Source of the DNA: Nocardia amamiensis
Lineage (GTDB): Bacteria; Actinomycetota; Actinomycetes; Mycobacteriales; Mycobacteriaceae
Reading direction: 5' to 3'
DNA length: 64,000 nucleotides
Assembly (NCBI RefSeq): GCF_015477605.1
Contig: NZ_JADLQX010000006.1
Location: 62,001 to 126,000 of the forward strand
The notes below the pieces were generated by a model. The model had not been told where the DNA came from and made no database searches. It saw nothing but the letters and a program-made list of their open reading frames with translations. This document shows, one piece after another, positions 55,674 to 63,513 of this stretch (position 1 is its first letter; every line of letters starts with the position of its first letter). Both the position numbers and the translations under genes were made by a program.

Positions 55674-56051
55674 TCAGACCCACTGCACGAGTTGGATGAT
55701 GATCCCGTTCGGATCGCTCATCTGGAAGTACCGCTCGCCCCACGGCTCGGTTTCGATGGGCGTCACGATCGGAACTCCTTCGGTTTGCAGCCGGGCGTAC
55801 TCGGCATCGATGTCGTCGACGACGAAGACCACGAGCAGGCCCTCGCCCGCGCTGCCTGCCGCGCTCTTCGGCTTGAAGCTCGCCAGCCCGGTGCGCAGGT
55901 AGATGACGTTCAGCCCGGCATCCGGCCGCTCCAGCGAGATGAATCCGTCAGCCGACATCTTCTCCTCGAATCCGAGGTGGTCGATCAAGAACTTCGCCGA
56001 GGCTCCCGGGTCGGGGACGTTGAGCGAGATGGCGGAACCGGTGATTTTCAT
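55674..56051 (-). CDS. VOC family protein (glyoxalase/bleomycin-resistance fold)
   Basis: 125 residues with paired beta-alpha-beta-beta-beta modules: ITGSAISLNVPDPGASAKFLIDHLGF and a C-terminal ERYFQMSDPNGIIIQLVQW with the usual Glu/Gln metal or substrate position. Such proteins act as dioxygenases, isomerases or drug-binding proteins; the role here is undefined. Divergent from a TetR gene, with a clear TetR-type operator covering its promoter, so expression is probably ligand-induced. Confidence 0.9.
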   Translation of the reverse strand: MKITGSAISLNVPDPGASAKFLIDHLGFEEKMSADGFISLERPDAGLNVIYLRTGLASFKPKSAAGSAGEGLLVVFVVDDIDAEYARLQTEGVPIVTPIETEPWGERYFQMSDPNGIIIQLVQWV

Positions 56052-56078
56052 GAGCCCTCCCTGGGCGTCGTAACTCTG

Positions 56079-56101
56079 TACTAAGTACGCTATACTTTGT
56101 A
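56079..56101. promoter_or_regulatory. TetR-type operator between the VOC and TetR genes
   Basis: TACTAAGTA and TACTTTGTA are separated by 5 nt and are inverted repeats with eight of nine positions matching (23 bp overall). The site starts 27 nt upstream of the VOC start codon and lies 78 nt upstream of the TetR start, in a locally AT-rich stretch. Confidence 0.75.
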
Positions 56102-56178
56102 GAGAAATTTTCGGGCGGACGCACTGTGATCTGAATCACATGGATACCATCGAATTTCGATCACGTGAGGAGGCGGCG

Positions 56179-56964
56179 GTGGGACAGCCGAAGGAGCGCA
56201 GCGGCGCGGGGGATCCGGTGCGCACACTCGAGCTGCTCTGGCGGATTCCGGCGAGTTCCGGCACCGGCCGCGGGCCGAAGCAACGCAGCAGTGTCGATGC
56301 GGTGGTCACCGCGGCGATCGAGATCGCCGACGCGGAAGGCATCGGCGCGCTCACCATGCGTGCGGTCGCCACCGAACTCGGCCTGACGCCGATGGCCACC
56401 TACACCTACGTGCCGGGGAAGGCCGAGTTGGTCGATCTGATGCTAGACACGGTCTACGCGCGGATGGAACGCGCCGACCTGACCGGTCTGCCCTGGCGCG
56501 AACGCGTCACTCGCGTCGCCGCCGAGAACCGGGCACTGCTGGCGCGGCATCCGTGGGTCGCCTACCTGCCGACCACCCGTCCACCGCTCGGTCCCGGTCT
56601 CGCCGCGAAATACGATCACGAGCTGCGGGCCTTCGACGGTCTCGGACTGGACGACGTCGCCATGGACGCCGCGCTGACGTTCGTGCTCGGATTCGTCACG
56701 TCCGTCGCCCGCATAGCCATCGACGCTGAGCGCGCGGCGGCCGACAGCGCTATGTCGGACCGGCAGTGGTGGGAGCGGGCCGCACCGGTGCTGGCCGAAG
56801 TCTTCGATGCGGAGCGTTATCCGCTCGCCACGCGCGTCGGCGCGGCCGCCGGTCAGGTACACGACGCCGCCTACAGCGCCGACCATGCCTACGAGTTCGG
56901 CTTGGAGCTGGTGCTGGACGGTCTCGCCCGGCGCATCGAAGGCCCGCGCTCCGCGGACCGTTAG
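56179..56964 (+). CDS. TetR family regulator with TetR_C domain
   Basis: 261 residues. A 25-residue extension is followed by the helix-turn-helix at about residues 40-75 (AADAEGIG-like DAEGIGALTMRAVATELGL, then TPMATYTYVPGKAEL) and a TetR_C-type ligand domain (AAENRALLARHPWVAYL, ALTFVLGFVTSVARI). The GTG start is preferred because GAGGAGG lies 5-12 nt upstream; an ATG 39 nt earlier has no ribosome binding site. Divergent from the VOC gene with a shared operator. Confidence 0.9.
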   Translation: MGQPKERSGAGDPVRTLELLWRIPASSGTGRGPKQRSSVDAVVTAAIEIADAEGIGALTMRAVATELGLTPMATYTYVPGKAELVDLMLDTVYARMERADLTGLPWRERVTRVAAENRALLARHPWVAYLPTTRPPLGPGLAAKYDHELRAFDGLGLDDVAMDAALTFVLGFVTSVARIAIDAERAAADSAMSDRQWWERAAPVLAEVFDAERYPLATRVGAAAGQVHDAAYSADHAYEFGLELVLDGLARRIEGPRSADR

Positions 56965-56990
56965 GCGTACTCCGCCTTTCGCGGCAGCCG

Positions 56991-57305
56991 TGCGCGGGCT
57001 CGAGGCGTACTGCGTTCGACAGCGCCCTCTATGCGGCTGCCTCGCGTCCGCTCGGCGCGACGCGGGCTGTGGATGGACTCCGTCCGATAGCGCCCTTCAT
57101 GAGGCTGCCTCTGCCACCGTTCGGCCCGGTGCGGGGCTGAGGATGGACTTCGTCCGGCTGCGACTTTTCCCGTCCCTGCCCCTGCCTTCGCTCGGCCCGG
57201 TGCGGGCTGTGGACGGGCCTCGTCCAGCTGTGCCCTTTCCTGCGGCTGCCTCTGCCTTCGCTCGGCCCGGTGCGGGCTGTGGACGGGCCTCGTCCGGCTG
57301 CTGTC
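56991..57305. repeat. 70-bp tandem repeat, about 4.5 copies
   Basis: Units begin at about 56991, 57061, 57131, 57201 and 57271, exactly 70 bp apart. Each starts like GCGGGCTGTGGACGGGCC and ends in a TTCGCTCGGCCCGG-type block. The two 3'-most copies are nearly identical and the first is the most diverged, so the array looks as if it grows from the 3' side. It fills the 342-nt gap between the TetR and CMD genes and ends two bases before the CMD stop codon. No gene is seen in it. Confidence 0.85.
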
Positions 57306-57306
57306 C

Positions 57307-57852
57307 TCAGACACCGTCGCGCTGGATGCGCAGCGCGGTGATGGTGGCGGCCAGCCCCTCGTACTGGTTGATCAGCAGGACGATTTCGATCAGGCTGCGC
57401 TCGTCGTAGTGTTTGGCCAGTTCGGTCCAGGCGTCGTCGCCGATGTCGCGTTTCTCCACGAGCTGGTCCACCGCGGTCAGCAGCGCATGGTGCTTCTGCG
57501 ACCAGCCCGCCGCGGCCGGTCCGATGCGGAGCCGGTCGAGGACCTCGGCGGTCACCCCGGCCCGCCTGCCGAGGCGGATGTGATGGTCCATCTCGTAGTC
57601 GCATCCGCGCAGGTGCGCGACCCGGATGATGACCAACTCGGATTCGTGGCGCGGCAACCGCCCGCCCGGCATCAGCCTGCCCGAGTAGTGCAGCCAGCCG
57701 CGGAACAGGCCCTTGGTGCGGCCGAGCGTGCTGAACAAATGCGCGTCGTCGGTGCCGGCGGCACGGGAAAGTACCTGCCAGGCAACCCAGTTGACTGGAC
57801 CGAGTTCCCGGAGTCGCCCGGGAGAGATGCGTGGTTGCAGCACTGAAACCAT
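57307..57852 (-). CDS. Carboxymuconolactone decarboxylase (CMD/AhpD-like) family protein
   Basis: 181 residues, all-helical. The active-site-like motif is HLRGCDYEMDHHIRLGRRAGV: a single Cys and the conserved Glu and His, not the AhpD CxxC, so it is a CMD-type rather than a disulfide peroxidase partner. ATG start. The stop codon lies at the very edge of the 70-bp repeat array, so the C terminus could vary between strains. Neighbours give no pathway context. Confidence 0.9.
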   Translation of the reverse strand: MVSVLQPRISPGRLRELGPVNWVAWQVLSRAAGTDDAHLFSTLGRTKGLFRGWLHYSGRLMPGGRLPRHESELVIIRVAHLRGCDYEMDHHIRLGRRAGVTAEVLDRLRIGPAAAGWSQKHHALLTAVDQLVEKRDIGDDAWTELAKHYDERSLIEIVLLINQYEGLAATITALRIQRDGV

Positions 57853-58068
57853 GCTGGGACGCCTCCTCGCGTGCTGGTACGGCCTGCGTCGGTGCTGGGC
57901 CGTATATCGAGCGTACCCGGGCGTCAGCTCCAGGATGGGGGGATCATTCTTTTGCTTTCCAGTGGTTTTCGGGCGGGTACCCCGTCATCATCAGTACCGG
58001 TGCGGGTCGCCGCGGCCGCAGTGGGTTCCGCGGTGTCAGGTGTAGACAACAGGTCGGCAGGGGAACAG

Positions 58069-58944
58069 ATGCTGGTGAGGATCAGGCCCGGAGCGGAGCT
58101 TTCCGGTGCCGAGCGGGAATTCGTCGCGTGCCTGCGGTCGTATCCGACGGCCGGCCTCGCCGTGATCGACCTGGAGGCGGACAACCGGCGCGTGGACGCG
58201 GCGGTGTGGACGCCGCGCGGTCTGACCGTGCTCGAGGTGCACGGGTTCCGGCGCAGGCAGAGCGGCATCCTGAGCACGCCCGCCGAGGGGCCGTGGAAGA
58301 TCAGTGACGCGCCGGTGGAACTGGACGACCCGGATTCCGGCAGCCCTGCCGACCGCGTGGAGCACGGCATCTACGCGGTGAAGCACATGCTCCAGCGGGC
58401 GTTGCAGGATCCGGGACACATCAGCGGCGCCGTCGTATTGGTCCCGTTCCGCGGCGCGGTGGTGCGCCCGGCACGCACCAATCTGCGTGCGGGGTTGGAC
58501 GTCGTCGTCGGCAACGTCACGGACGCGACCGAGCTGCGCATCTACCTGGAAGGGTTCTCGGCGGGGCCGCGCAACTGGACCGTGGACCGCGTGATCGGTG
58601 CGTGCAACGCGCTCGGCCTCGCGGAACTCGCCCCGTCCCGAGCCGAACTGCTCGACGTGGGCTTCGAGGAGAACGCGCCGGAGCCGGCGACGATGATCGC
58701 GCGCCAACCCAAGCCGCGGGTCGAGCCGACGCCCGGCGTCGCGACGAAGAGCCAGGCTTACGCGGGCTGGTCCGTCGTCGTGGTCGCGGTGGTCGGCGTC
58801 CTGCTCGTGCTCGCCGTGATCGGCAGCGCGCTGGTGCAGGACTCGACACAACCGACTCGGGCGACCGACACCACGACGAGCCCGACGCCGTCGCCGCCGC
58901 CGTACCGGCCCGCCGAGTGCTGGCCGTTCCAATCGGGCTGCTGA
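58069..58944 (+). CDS. NERD-like domain protein with C-terminal membrane anchor
   Basis: 291 residues. The N-terminal domain resembles nuclease-related (NERD) domains: AGLAVIDLEADNRRVDAAVWTPRGLTVLEV, with the usual E-x-K replaced by EVHGF, so nuclease chemistry is doubtful. Near residue 235 a single hydrophobic helix (WSVVVVAVVGVLLVLAVIG) is followed by a Thr/Pro-rich tail ending CWPFQSGC, probably outside the membrane. The ATG follows AGGGGAACAG; an upstream in-frame ATG would add 66 unrelated residues. Function unknown. Confidence 0.75.
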   Translation: MLVRIRPGAELSGAEREFVACLRSYPTAGLAVIDLEADNRRVDAAVWTPRGLTVLEVHGFRRRQSGILSTPAEGPWKISDAPVELDDPDSGSPADRVEHGIYAVKHMLQRALQDPGHISGAVVLVPFRGAVVRPARTNLRAGLDVVVGNVTDATELRIYLEGFSAGPRNWTVDRVIGACNALGLAELAPSRAELLDVGFEENAPEPATMIARQPKPRVEPTPGVATKSQAYAGWSVVVVAVVGVLLVLAVIGSALVQDSTQPTRATDTTTSPTPSPPPYRPAECWPFQSGC

Positions 58945-58945
58945 C

Positions 58946-59641
58946 TCAATCCCGCACCGCCCGCCCCAGTTTGGTGAGGCGCAGCGCGTGCTGCGCGCGG
59001 GCCAGCACATGTGTCCGGGAGGTGTCGATATGGGCGGTGAGGGCCGCCGACGCGGCGTCCACCGCACCGGACAGCAGGTGTTCGGCGATGGCGATGTGCT
59101 CGGCGGTCATCGTGGCGATCCGTTCCGGGGTCGGCATGTCCAGCGTCCGCACCGGACGCACCCGGACGTGCACCGCGTCGAGCGCGTCGGCGAGCGCGGC
59201 GTTGCCCGCCGCCGCGAGCAAGGCGGTGTGGAATCGTTCGTCGGCCGCCACCAACCCGGGTCCCGGTTCGGGCGGGTTGTCGCGCAGCGCGCGCCAGGTG
59301 TCGAGTTCCGCGCGCACCAGGTCCATGTCGTGCGCGTGTTCCGGCGGCCGCGCCCGCTGGATGCCCCTGGCTTCCAGCACGATCCGCAGCTCGTAGAGGT
59401 GGTCGAGTTCGTCGAGCCGGGGACGATACGGGTACAGGCCGTCGTGCAGCCGCTCGACCAATCCGTCGGCCTGCAGCCGAGCCAGCGCTTCGCGTACCGG
59501 GGTGCGCGACACACCGTAGGCCTCGGCGAGGCGTTCTTCGCCGAGCCGTTCGGTCGGCACGAGGACTCCGGTGGCCAGATCCCGTCGCAGCGAGTCGTAG
59601 ACCTGCTCGCGCAACGGAATCCGACCCCTGTTGCGGGTCAC
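58946..59641 (-). CDS. GntR family regulator with FCD domain
   Basis: 231 residues: an N-terminal winged helix (LGEERLAEAYGVSRTPVREALARLQADGLV) and a C-terminal FCD ligand domain with metal-binding His positions (ADERFHTALL, HIAIAEHLL, HIDTSRTH). It starts 8 nt after the urtE stop on the same strand, so it is probably the last gene of the urt operon and a candidate regulator of urea or amide uptake. Its stop nearly abuts the convergent NERD-like gene. Confidence 0.92.
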   Translation of the reverse strand: MTRNRGRIPLREQVYDSLRRDLATGVLVPTERLGEERLAEAYGVSRTPVREALARLQADGLVERLHDGLYPYRPRLDELDHLYELRIVLEARGIQRARPPEHAHDMDLVRAELDTWRALRDNPPEPGPGLVAADERFHTALLAAAGNAALADALDAVHVRVRPVRTLDMPTPERIATMTAEHIAIAEHLLSGAVDAASAALTAHIDTSRTHVLARAQHALRLTKLGRAVRD

Positions 59642-59649
59642 GGCGGTGC

Positions 59650-60342
59650 TCAGATCGCCATCGCCGAGCGGACCGCGCTCTCGGCGGCCGCGCCGCCGGC
59701 GCCCGTGGCGGCCACCCGGCCCGATTGCAGGACGTAGTAGTGCTGCGCCGCCTGCAACGCGAACCCGATGTGCTGCTCGACCAGCAGCACGCTCAATCCG
59801 CCGCGCCGGGTGAGCTCGATGATGGTGCGCTCGATCTCGGCGACCACCGACGGCTGGATGCCTTCGGTCGGCTCGTCGAGGATGAGCAGCTTGGGCTCGG
59901 TGATCAGCGCCCGCGCGATGGCGAGCTGCTGACGCTGTCCGCCGGACAACAGGCCCGCCTTGCGGGCGAGCAGGTCGCGCAGCGCGGGGAACAGATCCAG
60001 CGACTCGTCGATCAGCGCCTTGCCCCGCTTGCGCCCGTCCGCGACCACCTGCAAGTTCTCCGCTGTGGTCAGCTGCGGGAAGCTCTGCTGTCCCTGCGGC
60101 ACGTAAGCGATGCCGCGCCGCACCCGTCGCGACGGGGACAGTTTGGTGATCGTCTCCCCGTCGAATGCGATCCGCCCCGATTTCGTGCCGATCAGGCCGA
60201 CGGCGGTGCGCAGCAGCGTGGTCTTGCCCGCGCCGTTGTGTCCCATGACCGCGACAACGCTGTCATCCGGGACGGTCACCGAGACGCCGTGGATCACCTC
60301 GGTGCGGCCGTAGCCGGAGTGGATTTCGGTGAGCTCCAGCAT
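59650..60342 (-). CDS. urtE: Urea ABC transporter ATP-binding protein UrtE
   Basis: 230 residues, a LivF-type ATPase: Walker A GHNGAGKTTLLR, signature LLSGGQRQQLAIAR, Walker B LLILDEPTEGIQPSV, H-loop VEQHIGFA. The phrase YVPQGQQSFPQLT is typical of UrtE. It works with UrtD as the motor of the high-affinity urea importer. Starts 2 nt after the urtD stop. Confidence 0.93.
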   Translation of the reverse strand: MLELTEIHSGYGRTEVIHGVSVTVPDDSVVAVMGHNGAGKTTLLRTAVGLIGTKSGRIAFDGETITKLSPSRRVRRGIAYVPQGQQSFPQLTTAENLQVVADGRKRGKALIDESLDLFPALRDLLARKAGLLSGGQRQQLAIARALITEPKLLILDEPTEGIQPSVVAEIERTIIELTRRGGLSVLLVEQHIGFALQAAQHYYVLQSGRVAATGAGGAAAESAVRSAMAI

Positions 60343-60344
60343 CG

Positions 60345-61157
60345 CTATGCCCTTTCGTCTTCCAGCTCGGTCCCAACGGCCGCGGTGGTGCCGAGATAGA
60401 CCTCTTGGACTTTCGGGTCCGCCTGCACCTGCTCGACGGTGCCCTCGCTGAGCACCCTGCCGCCCGCGAGAACGGTCACCGAGCTGGCGAAGGCGCGCAT
60501 GAAGTCCATATCGTGCTCGACCACCACGACCACGCGTTCACCGCCGATGCGGCGCAGCAGGTTTCCGGTCTCCTCGCGTTCCTCCGCGCTCATCCCGGCG
60601 ACCGGCTCGTCCAGCAGCAGCACCGAGGCGTTCTGCACCAGCAGCATGCCGATCTCCAGCCACTGCTTCTGCCCGTGCGCCAGGACGCCGGCGGGTTTGT
60701 CGCGCAGGCCGGCCAGGCCGGTGGTCTCCAGCGCCTCCTCGATGCTCGGCAGCACCGATTTGCGGCGCCGCAGCATGGTGAGCGCCGAGCGGCCCGCGCC
60801 CGCCGCGATGTCGAGATTCTGCAGCACGCTGAGCTGTTCGAAGACGCTCGCGGTCTGGAACGTCCGCCCGACGCCGAGGCGGGCGATCTGATGCACCTTC
60901 TTGCCGAGCAGTTCGACGCCGGTCTTCTGGACCGATCCGGTCGCCGGAACGAGCCCGGTGATCGCGTCGATGAGCGTGGTCTTGCCCGCGCCGTTGGGGC
61001 CGATCAGGAAGCGCAGGTCACCCTGCAACACCGTCAGGTCGACGTCGGTGACGGCCTTGAAGCCGTCGAAACTCACCGAGAGACCGCGGATCTCGAGGTA
61101 CTCGCTGGACATTCCGGCGTTGCCGCCGAGTTTGGGTTCGTGCGCCGTCTCGGTCAT
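60345..61157 (-). CDS. urtD: Urea ABC transporter ATP-binding protein UrtD
   Basis: 270 residues, LivG-type: Walker A GPNGAGKTTLIDAI, GRTFQTASVFEQLSV, a signature region reading LAHGQKQWLEIGM (as in UrtD, where the usual LSGGQ is altered), Walker B VLLLDEPVAGMS and H-loop VVEHDMDFM. The ATG overlaps the urtC stop (ATGA). Confidence 0.93.
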   Translation of the reverse strand: MTETAHEPKLGGNAGMSSEYLEIRGLSVSFDGFKAVTDVDLTVLQGDLRFLIGPNGAGKTTLIDAITGLVPATGSVQKTGVELLGKKVHQIARLGVGRTFQTASVFEQLSVLQNLDIAAGAGRSALTMLRRRKSVLPSIEEALETTGLAGLRDKPAGVLAHGQKQWLEIGMLLVQNASVLLLDEPVAGMSAEEREETGNLLRRIGGERVVVVVEHDMDFMRAFASSVTVLAGGRVLSEGTVEQVQADPKVQEVYLGTTAAVGTELEDERA

Positions 61158-62299
61158 CGGGATTCCACTTTCTCGGTCGCGGGTTCCGGCAGCGTCTCGA
61201 CCGCCACGGCCGCAGCCGGGGCCACTGGACGCCGGAATCGGCCCTCCGCCAGCCCTTTCATCATCGGCCACAGTCCGGCGAGTCCCGCCGGGACGAAACC
61301 GACCACCACGATGAACAGCACGCCTTGCAGGTAGGTCCACCCGGACGGGAATTCCTCGGAGAACGCCGTCTGCGCCCAGGCCACGCCGATCGCGCCGAGC
61401 ACCGGCCCGAGCAGGGTGGTGCGGCCGCCGATCGCGACGCCGATGAGGAACGCGATGGACGGGACGACGCCGATGTCGGCGGGGGAGATGATGCCGACGA
61501 TCGGGGTGAACAGCGCGCCCGCGATGCCGGCGAAGAAGGCGGCGACCACGTAGGCGACGATCTTCACGTTCGCCGGGTCGTACCCCAGGAAGCGCACCCG
61601 CTCCTCCTGATCCCGCACCGCGACGAGCAGTTCGCCGTATCTGCTGTGCATCAGCTGCCGCACCAGCGCGACCACCACCAGCAGCGTGCCTGCGGCCAGG
61701 AAGAACAGCATGCGCCGGTTCACCGGGTCCGACAGCTTGAAACCGAAGAACGCGCGGAAGTCCGACAGGCCGGTGAACCCGCCGATGGCCTGCTGACCGG
61801 TCAGCAGGATGGCCAGCGCCGCGGCAAGCGCCTGGCTGAGGATGGCGAAGTAGGCGCCCTTCACCCGGCGCTTGAACACGCCGTACCCGAGCGCCGCCGC
61901 GACCAGCGCGGGCAGTATCAGGATGCCGAGCAGCGCCACCGGAGCCGACGCGAAAGGCCGCCAGAACGACGGCAATTCGCGAATGCCCGCGATCTCCATG
62001 AACTCCGGCACGTCGTTGCCGAGCCGCGCGGCGTCGGCCATTTGCAGGTGCATGGCCATGATGTAGGCGCCGATGCCGAAGAACACGCCCTGCCCGAGGG
62101 TCAGCATGCCGCCACGTCCCCAGGCCAATCCGATGCCGACCGCGACGATCGCGAAGCACAGGAATTTCGCCAGCAGGTTGAGCCGGAAGTCGCTGAGCAC
62201 GGCGGGAGCGACCGCGAACAACAGGACGGCGGCAACCGCGAATCCGGCCAGGGCGGTGAGCGAGGAGTGTGCGCGCCACCGTTGCACGAGTGTGGTCAT
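61154..62299 (-). CDS. urtC: Urea ABC transporter permease UrtC
   Basis: 381 residues, LivM-like, about ten membrane helices. Typical segments are GLAWGRGGMLTLGQGVFFGIGAYIM, KGAYFAILSQALAAAL, GELLVAVRDQEERVRFLGYD and PSIAFLIGVAIGGRTTLLGP. Coupled by ATGA overlaps to both urtB upstream and urtD downstream. Confidence 0.93.
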   Translation of the reverse strand: MTTLVQRWRAHSSLTALAGFAVAAVLLFAVAPAVLSDFRLNLLAKFLCFAIVAVGIGLAWGRGGMLTLGQGVFFGIGAYIMAMHLQMADAARLGNDVPEFMEIAGIRELPSFWRPFASAPVALLGILILPALVAAALGYGVFKRRVKGAYFAILSQALAAALAILLTGQQAIGGFTGLSDFRAFFGFKLSDPVNRRMLFFLAAGTLLVVVALVRQLMHSRYGELLVAVRDQEERVRFLGYDPANVKIVAYVVAAFFAGIAGALFTPIVGIISPADIGVVPSIAFLIGVAIGGRTTLLGPVLGAIGVAWAQTAFSEEFPSGWTYLQGVLFIVVVGFVPAGLAGLWPMMKGLAEGRFRRPVAPAAAVAVETLPEPATEKVESR

Positions 62300-63180
62300 G
62301 CCAGACTCCTTGTCCGGACGGTGAACAGGCCCTGCGGGCGGACCTGCAGGAAGATCACGATGATGACGAACACGATGACCTTCGCGATGGACGCGGTGGT
62401 CGAGTATTCGATGTAGGAATTGAGCAGGCCGAGCGCGAACGCCGCGATCACCGTGCCCTTGATCTGGCCCAGCCCGCCGATGACCACCACCAGGAACGCG
62501 TCGATCAGATAGCTCTGGCCGATGGTCGGGCTGGTGGAACCGATCAGCGTCAGTGCGACCCCGGCCACGCCGGCCAGCCCGGAGCCGATGAAGAAGGTGC
62601 TGATGTCGGTGAAACGGCTGGACACGCCGGATGTTTCGGCCAAGCCGCGGTTCTGCACGACCGCGCGGATCCGCCGGCCCAGCGGCGTCGTCTTCAGCAC
62701 CGCGGCCAGCGCGGTCACCGCGACGACCGCGAGGACCAGGATGAAGATGCGCGTCTTCGGCACCACCGCGCCCAGGATCGTGACGCCGCCGCCGAGCCAT
62801 TCCGGCGCGATGACGTTCTTGGCGGGCGCGCCGAAGATATCGCGGGCCAGCTGTTGCAGCACCAGCCCCACACCGAAGGTGACCAGCAGGGTGTCCAGGG
62901 GCCGGTCGTACATCCAGCGGATCAGGCCCATTTCCAGCGCGGCGCCCAGCAGTCCGCCGACCAGGAACCCGATCAGCAGGGAGACGACGAGCGACACTCC
63001 CGCTGACGAAATGACCTTCTGCACAACGTAAGTCGTGTAGCAACCGGCCATGATGAACTCGCCGTGCGCCATGTTGATCACGCCCATCTGACCGAAGGTC
63101 AGCGAGAGCCCGAGCGCGGCGAGCAAGAGAATCGATCCCAGGCTCAGCCCCGTGAAGAGCTGTCCGATCAGAACATCCAT
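62296..63180 (-). CDS. urtB: Urea ABC transporter permease UrtB
   Basis: 294 residues, LivH-like, with about eight membrane helices: LLLAALGLSLTFGQMGVINMAHGEF, RPLDTLLVTFGVGLVLQQ, LGRRIRAVVQNRGLAETSG and VVVIGGLGQIKGTVIAA. The ATG is set by an AGGAGT site and homology. The gap of 333 nt to urtA is long for an operon of this type. Confidence 0.93.
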   Translation of the reverse strand: MDVLIGQLFTGLSLGSILLLAALGLSLTFGQMGVINMAHGEFIMAGCYTTYVVQKVISSAGVSLVVSLLIGFLVGGLLGAALEMGLIRWMYDRPLDTLLVTFGVGLVLQQLARDIFGAPAKNVIAPEWLGGGVTILGAVVPKTRIFILVLAVVAVTALAAVLKTTPLGRRIRAVVQNRGLAETSGVSSRFTDISTFFIGSGLAGVAGVALTLIGSTSPTIGQSYLIDAFLVVVIGGLGQIKGTVIAAFALGLLNSYIEYSTTASIAKVIVFVIIVIFLQVRPQGLFTVRTRSLA

Positions 63181-63513
63181 GGGAAGAGACTCCTGTGTTG
63201 GTCTGACTGTGTTTGCTTTGGCAGCGCCTGCGGCGCTGCGTGTTGCGGCCCACCTGTTGCTCGTGCCTGAGTGACCGCCGCTGGCGACTTCGTCGCGGAC
63301 GCGGCGGCCACTCGGACACGAGCCGGGCCGCGAACGGGCAACGCTCGGTCTCGCTTCGCTCGAAAGCCAGGGTTCGGCCGAGTGGTTGCAGGGGTTCGGA
63401 GCCCGCCCGCCCGTGTCCGTGGCCCCCCTCATTGCGCTTCGAACGACCGCCGCCGGCGACTTCGTCGCGGGTGTGCCGGAAACTCGTAGCTGGGCCACGG
63501 ACACGGTCGTGGA
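63181..63513. repeat. Repeat-bearing spacer between urtA and urtB
   Basis: No gene is seen. Two 26-bp direct repeats of GACCGCCGCCGGCGACTTCG followed by TCGCGG occur at 63273-63298 and 63445-63470 (one mismatch). A perfect 14-bp inverted repeat, CGTGTCCGTGGCCC at 63411-63424 and its complement at 63492-63505, could fold the intervening 67 nt into a large stem-loop. The inverted pair lies just after the urtA stop and could attenuate transcription into urtB. Confidence 0.7.
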
